Part shown: positions 46,394-53,849 of the stretch, piece by piece
Layout of the letters: each line of letters starts with the position of its first letter
Position numbering within the stretch: the first letter of the stretch is position 1
Assembly: GCF_003048595.2 (NCBI RefSeq)
Contig: NZ_CP049270.1
Span: 248,001-312,000 of the forward strand
Source of the DNA: Campylobacter concisus
Lineage (GTDB): Bacteria > Campylobacterota > Campylobacteria > Campylobacterales > Campylobacteraceae
Length of the DNA stretch: 64,000 nt
Reading direction: 5' to 3'
Program-made: the position numbers and the translations under genes
The notes under the pieces: model-generated
What the model was told of the DNA's origin: nothing
The model's database searches: none
The model's input: the letters and a program-made list of their open reading frames with translations, nothing else

Positions 46394-47608
46394 ATGTCAA
46401 ATATCTTAATCATCGGAGCAGGTGGCGTTAGCCAAGTCGCAACCGTAAAATGTGCGATGAACTCGGACGTTTTTACAAATATCACCCTTGCAAGCCGCAC
46501 AAAAAGCAAGTGCGACGCGATCGCTAAATTTATAAAAGATCGCCTAGGCGTGCAAATTGGCACCGCCCAGATTGACGCGGACGACACCGACGCGGTCGTA
46601 AATTTAATCAAAAAAACGGGCGCCGAGCTACTGCTAAACGTCGCGCTACCGTATCAAGACCTAACCCTCATGGACGCGTGCTCTCGCGCCGGTATCCCAT
46701 ACATCGACACCGCAAACTACGAGCACCCGGACACCGCCAAATTTGAATACAAGCTGCAGTGGGCGAAGGACGGCGAGTTTAAAGCCGCAAACACGATGGC
46801 GCTGCTGGGAAGCGGCTTTGATCCGGGCGTAACGAACGTATTTTGCGCCTACGCACAGCAAAATCTCTTTGACGAGATCCATGAGATCGACATCCTAGAC
46901 TGCAACGCAGGAGATCACGGCTATCCGTTTGCGACAAATTTCAACCCAGAGATAAATTTACGCGAAGTTAGCGCAAAGGGTCGCTACTGGGAGCGCGGCG
47001 AGTGGAAAGAGACCGAGCCGATGCAGATAATGTTCAAATGGGACTATCCGAAAGTGGGCGTCAAAGATAGCTACCTGCTCTATCATGAGGAGCTAGAAAG
47101 CTTAGTAAAAAACATCAAGGGGCTAAAGAGAATCCGCTTTTTCATGACCTTTGGACAGAGCTACCTAACCCACATGAAATGCCTAGAAAACGTCGGTATG
47201 CTGCGCATCGACGAGGTAGAACACAACGGCGTAAAAATCGTGCCGATACAGTTTCTAAAGACCTTACTGCCTGATCCTGCGTCGCTAGGCCCTCGCACGA
47301 AAGGTAAAACCAACATCGGCTGCGTGATACGCGGCTTAAAAGACGGCAAAGAGCGTCAAGTCTACATCTACAACGTCTGCGACCACGAGGCTTGCTACGC
47401 CGAGACGGGCGCGCAGGCAGTAAGCTACACGACTGGCGTGCCTGCGATGATCGGCTCGATGATGGTTGCAAAGGGCATTTGGAGCGGCAAGGGCGTCTTT
47501 AATATGGAAAATTTCGATGCCAAGCCTTTCATGGATGAGCTAAATAAGCAGGGCTTGCCGTGGGAGATAATCGAAATGAAACCAGGCGAGAGGTATGAGG
47601 TAAGGTAA
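46394..47608 (+). CDS. Carboxynorspermidine/carboxyspermidine synthase (saccharopine dehydrogenase family)
   Basis: The 404-residue protein has a Rossmann opening MSNILIIGAGGVSQVATVKC and family stretches ASRTKSKCDAIAKFIKDR, GFDPGVTNVFCAYAQ and YTTGVPAMIGSMMVAKG. It matches the CASDH enzyme that condenses putrescine with aspartate semialdehyde to carboxyspermidine, the route used by C. jejuni. The decarboxylase NspC is encoded at 57.2 kb. The gene is unusually G+C-rich: two sampled 60-base lines are about 55-58% G+C, far above its neighbours, and third positions favour C and G. This suggests transfer or gene replacement from a higher-G+C relative. Confidence 0.88.
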   Translation: MSNILIIGAGGVSQVATVKCAMNSDVFTNITLASRTKSKCDAIAKFIKDRLGVQIGTAQIDADDTDAVVNLIKKTGAELLLNVALPYQDLTLMDACSRAGIPYIDTANYEHPDTAKFEYKLQWAKDGEFKAANTMALLGSGFDPGVTNVFCAYAQQNLFDEIHEIDILDCNAGDHGYPFATNFNPEINLREVSAKGRYWERGEWKETEPMQIMFKWDYPKVGVKDSYLLYHEELESLVKNIKGLKRIRFFMTFGQSYLTHMKCLENVGMLRIDEVEHNGVKIVPIQFLKTLLPDPASLGPRTKGKTNIGCVIRGLKDGKERQVYIYNVCDHEACYAETGAQAVSYTTGVPAMIGSMMVAKGIWSGKGVFNMENFDAKPFMDELNKQGLPWEIIEMKPGERYEVR

Positions 47609-47621
47609 GAAATATTCTAAC

Positions 47622-47647
47622 AAGATGGTAAAATTCTTTACCATCTT
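47622..47647. terminator. Bidirectional terminator between convergent genes
   Basis: AAGATGGTAAA and TTTACCATCTT form a perfect 11-bp stem with loop ATTC, followed by TTATTTT on the plus strand. It directly abuts the stop of the ATPase gene on the other strand. Confidence 0.85.
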
Positions 47648-49264
47648 TTATTTTCTATTAAATATGCAATCTTCAAGCTCTTTGTAAACCAAAGTATCTG
47701 ATAAAATAAAATTTGATAAATTTTCTTTAAAGATTTCAATATTAATAGGCGTCGTTATGCCACAACACTTTTTAATTTCTCCACCATTATCCTTCACATT
47801 GTTATTTACTACATCTGTTACTACAGCATCATACCTACTCTCATCAAATTGGTGCCCATTTTTGTCACAATAAGCCTTTAAAATCTCTTTATCAAATAAA
47901 TAATTTTCTATTTCCCATCTTTTCATAACTCTAAAGCTATTTTCTTGACCATTAAGGTATTCTTGCCTATCAAATTCACTCACATTGCCGCCTGAAGCTA
48001 TATCCCTATCTTTAAATACCCAAATTTCCAAGTCATTAAATACTTTTCCCAGTATGGCTATCGCTATTCTACTTCTATAGTCTAGCTCAGTATTCCCACC
48101 ACTTGATACAAATAAAGTATCTGGATATTTTTTATTGAAAATATTATTTAATACCTTTGCATCCAATCCTTTTTCGTAGCTATCTTTTGATTCTGCTCTC
48201 CCTTCGCAATAAATTATTCTTTTGGGTGCAATTAAGCCTGTTAAATCGTCTAAGGCAGTTTCAAAAATTTCTTTCCATTCATTATAGTTTTTATCAATGG
48301 GTTTTAGTTCTATTTTATCGGATAGATTAATGTTTTTATGAAATTTAATAATTTGACTATTGCCTATAAAATCGTTTTGTAAAGCCCTTAAAAAACCTAT
48401 GCTGTGCGTTGTTATCCAAATTTGACCTTCATCATCGATTAGATTATTTATCTCTTTCATAAGATTTCTTTGTATACATGTATTTATATGAAGCTCCGGT
48501 TCGTCTATCAAATAAATAGAGCCTTTATATTTTTCTTTTCTCAAAAATAAATCTAAAAGTATATCAACTACTTCTTTTTCGCCAGAAGATAAACTATTGA
48601 AAGAAAATTTTACATCAGAATCAGACTTTTTGAAAAATAAAGTGCCATTGCCACCTTCAACTTCTCCCATACTAACTATTTCTAAATCTAAACAGTTTTT
48701 AATTGAATTATTTAGTTGGTCTACAACATATTTTCTGGCTTCAGATGGTTTTAAATCATTGTCATCTCTATATGAATTAAAATATGCAAGCAGTCTCCTA
48801 TAGTTTTCTTCTATTTTTCCATCAATACTAACGGAATAGCTAGCGCCATATTTATTTTCCTCTATTGGGTTGACCGCTCTAATTTCTTTAATATTTAAAT
48901 CATTGTTATATCTATATGGGCTTCTAAACGAAAATAGACTATTTAGACTATTTTTATATTTTTCTATATTACGCAGTTCATTCTTTCTATAAACAATGCC
49001 ATCTACAACAAAATCTATATCGATTAGTTCATAGAAATTTTTATTATTTGATCTAAAAAAATTATCCTTAACACTACCGTATGGATCTGCTCCTATATAT
49101 GCACCCAAAGATGGGCCTAATGCGATAAAAGCGTCCAATACACTACTTTTACCACAACCATTTGGGCCGACAAGAGCAATGATTTTCTTTGGGCTATCTC
49201 CTAGATCAATAGTTAAGTCCTTAAAACGTTTAAATTCTTGTATACGCACTTTAGATATCTTCAT
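47648..49264 (-). CDS. OLD-like protein: ABC-type ATPase fused to TOPRIM-like nuclease domain
   Basis: The N-terminal ATPase (about residues 1-310) has Walker A GPNGCGKSS (33-41), signature LSSGEKE (225-231), Walker B IYLIDEPELH (250-259) and H-loop TTHS. The C-terminal part has TOPRIM-like acidic motifs: Glu354 in IYCEGRAES, Asp419/Asp421 in VFKDRDI, and a motif RWEIENYLF near 449-457 seen in DUF4435/OLD-type proteins. OLD-like ATPase-nucleases include phage P2 Old, GajA of Gabija and the PARIS proteins, all anti-phage or exclusion factors. No GajB-type helicase or second PARIS gene is adjacent. The gene is very A+T-rich compared with both flanks, suggesting recent acquisition. Confidence 0.72.
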   Translation of the reverse strand: MKISKVRIQEFKRFKDLTIDLGDSPKKIIALVGPNGCGKSSVLDAFIALGPSLGAYIGADPYGSVKDNFFRSNNKNFYELIDIDFVVDGIVYRKNELRNIEKYKNSLNSLFSFRSPYRYNNDLNIKEIRAVNPIEENKYGASYSVSIDGKIEENYRRLLAYFNSYRDDNDLKPSEARKYVVDQLNNSIKNCLDLEIVSMGEVEGGNGTLFFKKSDSDVKFSFNSLSSGEKEVVDILLDLFLRKEKYKGSIYLIDEPELHINTCIQRNLMKEINNLIDDEGQIWITTHSIGFLRALQNDFIGNSQIIKFHKNINLSDKIELKPIDKNYNEWKEIFETALDDLTGLIAPKRIIYCEGRAESKDSYEKGLDAKVLNNIFNKKYPDTLFVSSGGNTELDYRSRIAIAILGKVFNDLEIWVFKDRDIASGGNVSEFDRQEYLNGQENSFRVMKRWEIENYLFDKEILKAYCDKNGHQFDESRYDAVVTDVVNNNVKDNGGEIKKCCGITTPINIEIFKENLSNFILSDTLVYKELEDCIFNRK

Positions 49265-49282
49265 TGTTAAACCTCATTATTT

Positions 49283-49560
49283 TTAATTACACTTCTCAAA
49301 TTTCTGCTTTAAAATTTTAAAAATCTCGTGCTTTGAGAGCTCGTATTTGTCGTATATCACGGTGTCATCATCGCCGGTAGGCTGCATGAGGCCGTATGCT
49401 ATCGCGCTCCAGCCCGCCTTTTTTAAATTTTACATTTAAAACGCTAATTTTGCGCTTAGCGTCTATCTCGCGGATGCCGATTTCATCGATATCTTTAAAA
49501 TAAAATTTCGCATTCTTACCGCCTTTTTGTATGAAAAACCCGCCATCTTCGATTTTTCGG
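49283..49560 (-). pseudogene. Frameshifted, truncated paralogue of the PH-like membrane protein
   Basis: Reading the minus strand, one frame encodes KIEDGGFFIQKGGKNAKFYF and DIDEIGIREIDAKRKIS up to VKFKKGGLERDSI; the match then continues in another frame as YGLMQPTGDDDTVIYDKYEL before the stop at 49283-49285. The intact protein at 55945-56409 has FYFKDIDEIAIKSFGDKKKV and FGLVQPLGDDLIIIFDKYEL, so the family is clear. One frameshift (near 49405-49420) and loss of the membrane N-terminus make it a pseudogene. Its middle is G+C-rich like the synthase gene at 46.4 kb, not like its intact paralogue. It fills most of the 370-bp gap between annotated genes. Confidence 0.82.
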
Positions 49561-49595
49561 TATCACAGAATAAGAAACTAGGATAAAGAGGTAAC

Positions 49596-49625
49596 TTCGG
49601 CGCAAGCTAACTTACTGGCGCCGAA
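49596..49625. terminator. G+C-rich hairpin after the YceI-like gene
   Basis: TTCGGCGC at 49596-49603 is the reverse complement of 49618-49625, with a 14-nt loop. On the minus strand it begins nine bases beyond the YceI-like stop and is followed by a T-containing but not continuous tract. It may terminate that gene; it could also mark the edge of the G+C-rich mosaic segment. Confidence 0.5.
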
Positions 49626-49633
49626 TTTGAAAG

Positions 49634-50179
49634 TTATTTTATCGCTGCTTCAAAGCCAACATCTACATCTGGATAGCTCTTTCCACCATGAAATGGTTTG
49701 GCAGCAGCGGCAAATTTATCAAAGCTCTCATTTAGCTTCAAATCATTTACAAGATCAACTAAAAATTTTGCCATTAGCTTGCCATTTTGCACTTCATATT
49801 TTGTTTTAAAAATTTTTGAGTTACCATTTATGCTAAGCTCAACATCCATTTCTCCGGCTTTATCATCGCCATTTACTGCTACGATCTTACCATCTACGGC
49901 CTTGCCATCGAAAATAATGCCAATCCTTTTATCGCGGTCAGGTAGCTTTGTGTCGATATCTTTTGGCTCTAGCTTAAATTCAAAGCTCTTTAAAAAATCA
50001 GCAAAATTTGCATTTTCTTGACTTTTAAAATTTATCGTCTTAAAAGTACCTGGTACGGCTGTTTTATTTGCTAGCTTGTAACCAGTAAATGTTACCTTTG
50101 GTTCACCTTCTACACTAAATGCAAGAGCTGAAACTGCAAAAAATGAAGCTGCTAAAGCAACAGAAGTAAGTTTGTTCAT
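49634..50179 (-). CDS. YceI-like periplasmic protein
   Basis: The 181-residue protein has a signal peptide (MNKLTSVALAASFFAVSALA) and the YceI lipocalin-like pattern PKVTFTGYKLANKTAVPGTF, KTINFKSQENANF and LVNDLKLNESFDKFAAAAK. YceI proteins bind isoprenoid-like lipids in the periplasm; the ligand here is unknown. It is a single-gene unit with a ribosome-binding site (AAAGGAT) in front. Confidence 0.8.
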   Translation of the reverse strand: MNKLTSVALAASFFAVSALAFSVEGEPKVTFTGYKLANKTAVPGTFKTINFKSQENANFADFLKSFEFKLEPKDIDTKLPDRDKRIGIIFDGKAVDGKIVAVNGDDKAGEMDVELSINGNSKIFKTKYEVQNGKLMAKFLVDLVNDLKLNESFDKFAAAAKPFHGGKSYPDVDVGFEAAIK

Positions 50180-50290
50180 AAAGAATCCTTTTTATAATAT
50201 TGATAATAAATATCGCAAATTATATATCCACTTACTTCAAAAAAGACTTAAAAACTCTTTTTAATTAATGAATAAATTTTTAATAGCTTC

Positions 50291-51397
50291 TTACTCTGGA
50301 TCATCGCTAAAATCGTTATCCTTAAAGATCACATAAAAATTTATGAGCCAAAAAACAAAAGCGATTGCTATGAGTGTCGCTGGTAAATGAATGTAAAAGC
50401 CACCCCAAAAATAAGCCAAAATTCCTCTGCTAACACCAGCTAAAAGAACTAAAATAAAAGCAACCTTACTAAGACGTAAAAACTCAAGCTCTTGTCCGCT
50501 ATGACGAAGTCCTGCGACATTAAATATAAGCATCACGCTAAAAATTACTGCATTTATTGCTATTAGATGCATAAAATTTGTTTCAAGATGGAGCCCAAAG
50601 ATACCGCTAAAGCCGATTCCTAAAAACCCAACTGCTAAAAATAGCTGCATAAAATAGTATAAAAGCACAAAACTATGCCTAAAAAGCTCTTTATAGTGCC
50701 ACTCTTTAAGCTTTGCAAGTACCGCGCTTCCACAAGCTATCGCAGCATAATAGACGCCCATGCTTGCTTCAAAAAATATATTTAAAAGTAAAAAGGCACA
50801 AACGCAGCAAATAGCGATATTTTTATAGATAAAATTTGGCACAAAAACAGCTTCATCCATGCCTTTTTCTCTTTTTAATGCTTCTTTTCCAAGTACGACA
50901 CTAACGCGGTAGGAGATGAGTAAGATAGCGATTACGTGGATAAAAACTTGTAAATTTAGAAATTTTTCGTTGCCGCTTATTAGATAATAAATTTCAAAGC
51001 CTAAAATGCCAAACAAAAAGCCAAGTACGCCAAATTGATCATCATTTTTATCTCGCCAGATCATATAAAGGCAAAGCAAAACCAAGTAAAGCCAAAAAAG
51101 AGCGATAAAGCAGTGTGCTAAAAATAGGCTAAAAAATGCCAAGATAAAGCTTACGATAAAGAGTGAAAATAATATATAGGCGTGTATTTTTAGAGATGCT
51201 TGAAAATTTGTCCAATCAGTTAGTCCAGTTAGCAAAAATCCAGCATAAGCAAGCGCTAAAAAAAGTTGCAAAAATATAAATTTATGCAAACTCACAAAAT
51301 CAGTTGGAGTAAAAAATACACTTGCGCCAAGCACCGCACAGGCGGCACTCATTAAGAAAAATATCCTCATAGGATGAGTAAAAAAGTTATTAATCAT
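50291..51397 (-). CDS. NnrS-family membrane protein
   Basis: With the start at the ATG at 51397 (overlapping the ABC ATPase stop as ATGATTAA) the protein has 368 residues and about twelve membrane segments. The opening THPMRIFFLMSAACAVLG and the C-terminal stretch WLINFYVIFKD, plus GLRHSGQELEFLRLSK in between, are typical of NnrS, a heme- and copper-containing protein linked to nitric oxide stress and denitrification. The upstream frame to 51424 would overlap the ATPase by 35 bases and is less likely. It is the last gene of a five-gene minus-strand cluster. Confidence 0.78.
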   Translation of the reverse strand: MINNFFTHPMRIFFLMSAACAVLGASVFFTPTDFVSLHKFIFLQLFLALAYAGFLLTGLTDWTNFQASLKIHAYILFSLFIVSFILAFFSLFLAHCFIALFWLYLVLLCLYMIWRDKNDDQFGVLGFLFGILGFEIYYLISGNEKFLNLQVFIHVIAILLISYRVSVVLGKEALKREKGMDEAVFVPNFIYKNIAICCVCAFLLLNIFFEASMGVYYAAIACGSAVLAKLKEWHYKELFRHSFVLLYYFMQLFLAVGFLGIGFSGIFGLHLETNFMHLIAINAVIFSVMLIFNVAGLRHSGQELEFLRLSKVAFILVLLAGVSRGILAYFWGGFYIHLPATLIAIAFVFWLINFYVIFKDNDFSDDPE

Positions 51398-52082
51398 AAT
51401 AAATTTGCCCTTTGAAATTTTCATCTATCATCTTGCTAATAAACGTAAAATCACGCTCTTTGAAATCTTTATCTATTTCAAGTTCTCTTTGTATGACTGC
51501 GCCTTTACTTGATAGGAAATAAATTCTATTTGACATCTTTACAGCTTCCATTCTATCGTGTGTGACAAGAACCACACTCATACCTTCGCTTACTCTTTGT
51601 CCAATAATCTCAATTAAAATTTCTTTCATATCATAATCAAGCCCAGAAAAAGGCTCATCCATCAAAAGTAGATCAGGTTTTGTTACGACCGCCCTTACAA
51701 AAGCGACCCTTTGTCTCATGCCACCGCTTAGCTCGCTTGGGTATTTTAAAATGTCTTTTTGGCTTAATCCAACCTTTTTAAAAAGCTCTAAAACAGCGTT
51801 AATGTCTGGTTTATCCATAACTAAAAGCACATTTTCAAGAGCATTTTTCCATGTTAGCAGGCGATTTTCTTGAAAAAAATATGTAATCTTTTTAAAATTA
51901 TTAACAATTTTCCCTTTTCTAGGCTCATTTAGTCCGCTAATAAGCCGAAGTATCGTCGTTTTGCCACATCCTGATGGTCCAAAAAGCGTCACTACCTCGC
52001 CACCTTTTACATTTAGGCTAAAATTCCTTACGACCTTATCTCTTAAAATTTCATACTCTACATTTTTAAGCTCAAGCATCAT
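51390..52082 (-). CDS. ABC transporter ATPase, SsuB/TauB type
   Basis: Walker A GPSGCGKTT, Q-loop YFFQENRLLTWKNALENVLL, signature LSGGMRQRVAFVRAVV, Walker B LLLMDEPFSGLD and VVLVTHDRMEA mark the nitrate/sulfonate/taurine importer class. The start is one of two tandem ATGs (52082 or 52079) after GGAG; a TTG further upstream is not needed. It overlaps the permease stop and the NnrS start. Confidence 0.88.
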   Translation of the reverse strand: MMLELKNVEYEILRDKVVRNFSLNVKGGEVVTLFGPSGCGKTTILRLISGLNEPRKGKIVNNFKKITYFFQENRLLTWKNALENVLLVMDKPDINAVLELFKKVGLSQKDILKYPSELSGGMRQRVAFVRAVVTKPDLLLMDEPFSGLDYDMKEILIEIIGQRVSEGMSVVLVTHDRMEAVKMSNRIYFLSSKGAVIQRELEIDKDFKERDFTFISKMIDENFKGQIYYD

Positions 52083-52876
52083 CTTCTCCAAGGCATCAAA
52101 GCTATTTTTAGTGGCTCGATGATGAGGTATTCAAAAAGCATGATAAGAGTGATGCTTAAAAGAACATATGCCATTACCTCGGTTGTTTCAAGCATTGCCC
52201 TTGCATTTGCTATCTTTGCTCCCATGCCGTTATTTGCACCTAGTAGCTCAGCCATTATCACTATCTTTACACCCATTGCGACAGCTACGCTAATAGAGCT
52301 TATTATGTAGCTCGTAAGATGCGGGATGTAAAGGTGTCTTATCTTTTTTAAAATTCCTAGATTATAAGCGTCAAACATCTCTTTTAGCTCCTCATCTACG
52401 CTACTCATAGCAACTGCTGAGCTTGCAAAAGTAAGCGGTAAAACGGTTATAAAGATAGTAAAAACGGTGCTAAAATTTCCAAATCCAAACCAAAAAATAG
52501 CAAGTACTATCCAAATAATTGGTGGCATTGATAAAAGCAAGGTAATAACAGGCTTTAAAAAGGCTGCAAAACTTTTAAAACTACCTGCTATTAGCCCTAG
52601 AAATATACCAAAAAATGTTGCCGAGCAAACTCCGATCAGTGATCTGCAAAGCGTTATATTTATCTCGCTGTTTTTATAATCTTTTAAAATTTCACAGGCT
52701 TTTAAAAATACATCTTTTGGTGGCGGAAGCAAGAGTGGGGAGCTAAACTCGCTTCCCACTTGCCAAATGGCTAAGATCAAAAAAACTACGGCAAATCCAC
52801 TAAATCCGCCCCAAAAATAGTCAATTATTTTTAAAAAGCTTGAGCGATCTTTTTTAATGCCATCGATTAGTATCAT
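52079..52876 (-). CDS. ABC transporter permease, SsuC/TauC type
   Basis: The 265-residue permease has six membrane segments and the coupling loop EELKEMFDAYNLGILKKIRHLYIP. The opening after the first helix (SSPLLLPPPKDVFLKACEIL) is the pattern of sulfonate/nitrate/thiamine-precursor permeases. It starts on the stop of the binding protein (ATGA). Confidence 0.88.
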   Translation of the reverse strand: MILIDGIKKDRSSFLKIIDYFWGGFSGFAVVFLILAIWQVGSEFSSPLLLPPPKDVFLKACEILKDYKNSEINITLCRSLIGVCSATFFGIFLGLIAGSFKSFAAFLKPVITLLLSMPPIIWIVLAIFWFGFGNFSTVFTIFITVLPLTFASSAVAMSSVDEELKEMFDAYNLGILKKIRHLYIPHLTSYIISSISVAVAMGVKIVIMAELLGANNGMGAKIANARAMLETTEVMAYVLLSITLIMLFEYLIIEPLKIALMPWRR

Positions 52877-53838
52877 AAAAATAGACCTTTATCTGGCATC
52901 TTGCCACCTAGAAATTTTGGATTAAACTGATAAATTTCTTCAAAAAATGCCATGATCTCATTTTGTAGTTCATTTGCTTTTGTCACTGTTAGATTTGCCT
53001 TATCAAAAGCATTTGCAAGTGCTACTTCTGGAGCTGGCAAGTAGCTTGAGCCTATCTTTGCTGCACTTTGCTTGTTTTCAAGTATCCATGAAAGTGCATT
53101 TTTAAGATCGCTATGAAGCGTGTCAAATAGACTTAAGTTTTTCTCGTAAAAGCCTCTTTCTACGATGATTCCAGCCATTGGGATTATAGGTTTTGTACCA
53201 AAACTCTCGCCCCAAATTTTTGGAAAATCAACTGAATAATGCACGCTAACGCCTGCTTTTTTACCGCGCAAAATAGTCGCTTCGCCAAGAGGTTGTGGAA
53301 CTATTAAAATGTCAAAATCTTTTTGTAAAAATAAAAGCAGAGCCTCAGGTGGTGTTGCTGTATAGGTAATGTCTATTTTGCTAACGTCTATGCCTCGCTT
53401 CTTGCAAAGCGCTCTTAAAACAAGATCAGGCATATCACCTCGAAATGGCATGATAAGCTTTTTGCCTAAAAAATCTTCTAAATTTTTGATCTTTTCATCC
53501 TTGACCATAGCGTTCATAACGCCAAGAGTCAGCAAATTTAACATCGCAAAATCAAGCCCTTGGTTTCTTAAATTTGCAGCGACATTTGATGGTGACATCG
53601 TGACCTTGATATCCCCACTAGCTACGCCTGCACGCAGCTGATCTGGTGTTTTCCATATATTTAGACTTACATCATAAGTTTTGTTTAGCTCGCCTTGCAG
53701 TGAAGCAACTGCCATGATAACGCTTGGGATCGCTGGTGCGCCCCACATAGTAAAGCTCTCTTTTGCAAATAAATTTGGCGCAAATGCGCTAACGCCTAAA
53801 GCTGTGCTAAGTCCTAAAAATTTTCTTCTATCTAACAT
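52873..53838 (-). CDS. ABC transporter substrate-binding protein, SsuA/NMT1 type, with Tat signal
   Basis: The N-terminus DRRKFLGLSTALGVSAFAPN is a twin-arginine signal, implying folding or cofactor loading before export. The 321-residue body is a type II binding fold (ASGDIKVTMSPSNVAANLRN, GKKLIMPFRGDMPDLVLRAL, KDFDILIVPQPLGEATIL). Relatives bind sulfonates, nitrate, thiamine precursors or other small ligands. Linkage to an OprC-like receptor and NnrS hints at a copper- or nitrogen-oxide-related ligand, but this is inference. Confidence 0.8.
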   Translation of the reverse strand: MLDRRKFLGLSTALGVSAFAPNLFAKESFTMWGAPAIPSVIMAVASLQGELNKTYDVSLNIWKTPDQLRAGVASGDIKVTMSPSNVAANLRNQGLDFAMLNLLTLGVMNAMVKDEKIKNLEDFLGKKLIMPFRGDMPDLVLRALCKKRGIDVSKIDITYTATPPEALLLFLQKDFDILIVPQPLGEATILRGKKAGVSVHYSVDFPKIWGESFGTKPIIPMAGIIVERGFYEKNLSLFDTLHSDLKNALSWILENKQSAAKIGSSYLPAPEVALANAFDKANLTVTKANELQNEIMAFFEEIYQFNPKFLGGKMPDKGLFL

Positions 53839-53849
53839 CTTTTTCTCCT

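Noticed and set aside
46661-47471. Minus-strand frames inside the carboxyspermidine synthase gene (Cys/Arg/Ser-rich).
   Set aside because: High G+C lowers the number of stop codons in the antisense frames; the sequences look random.
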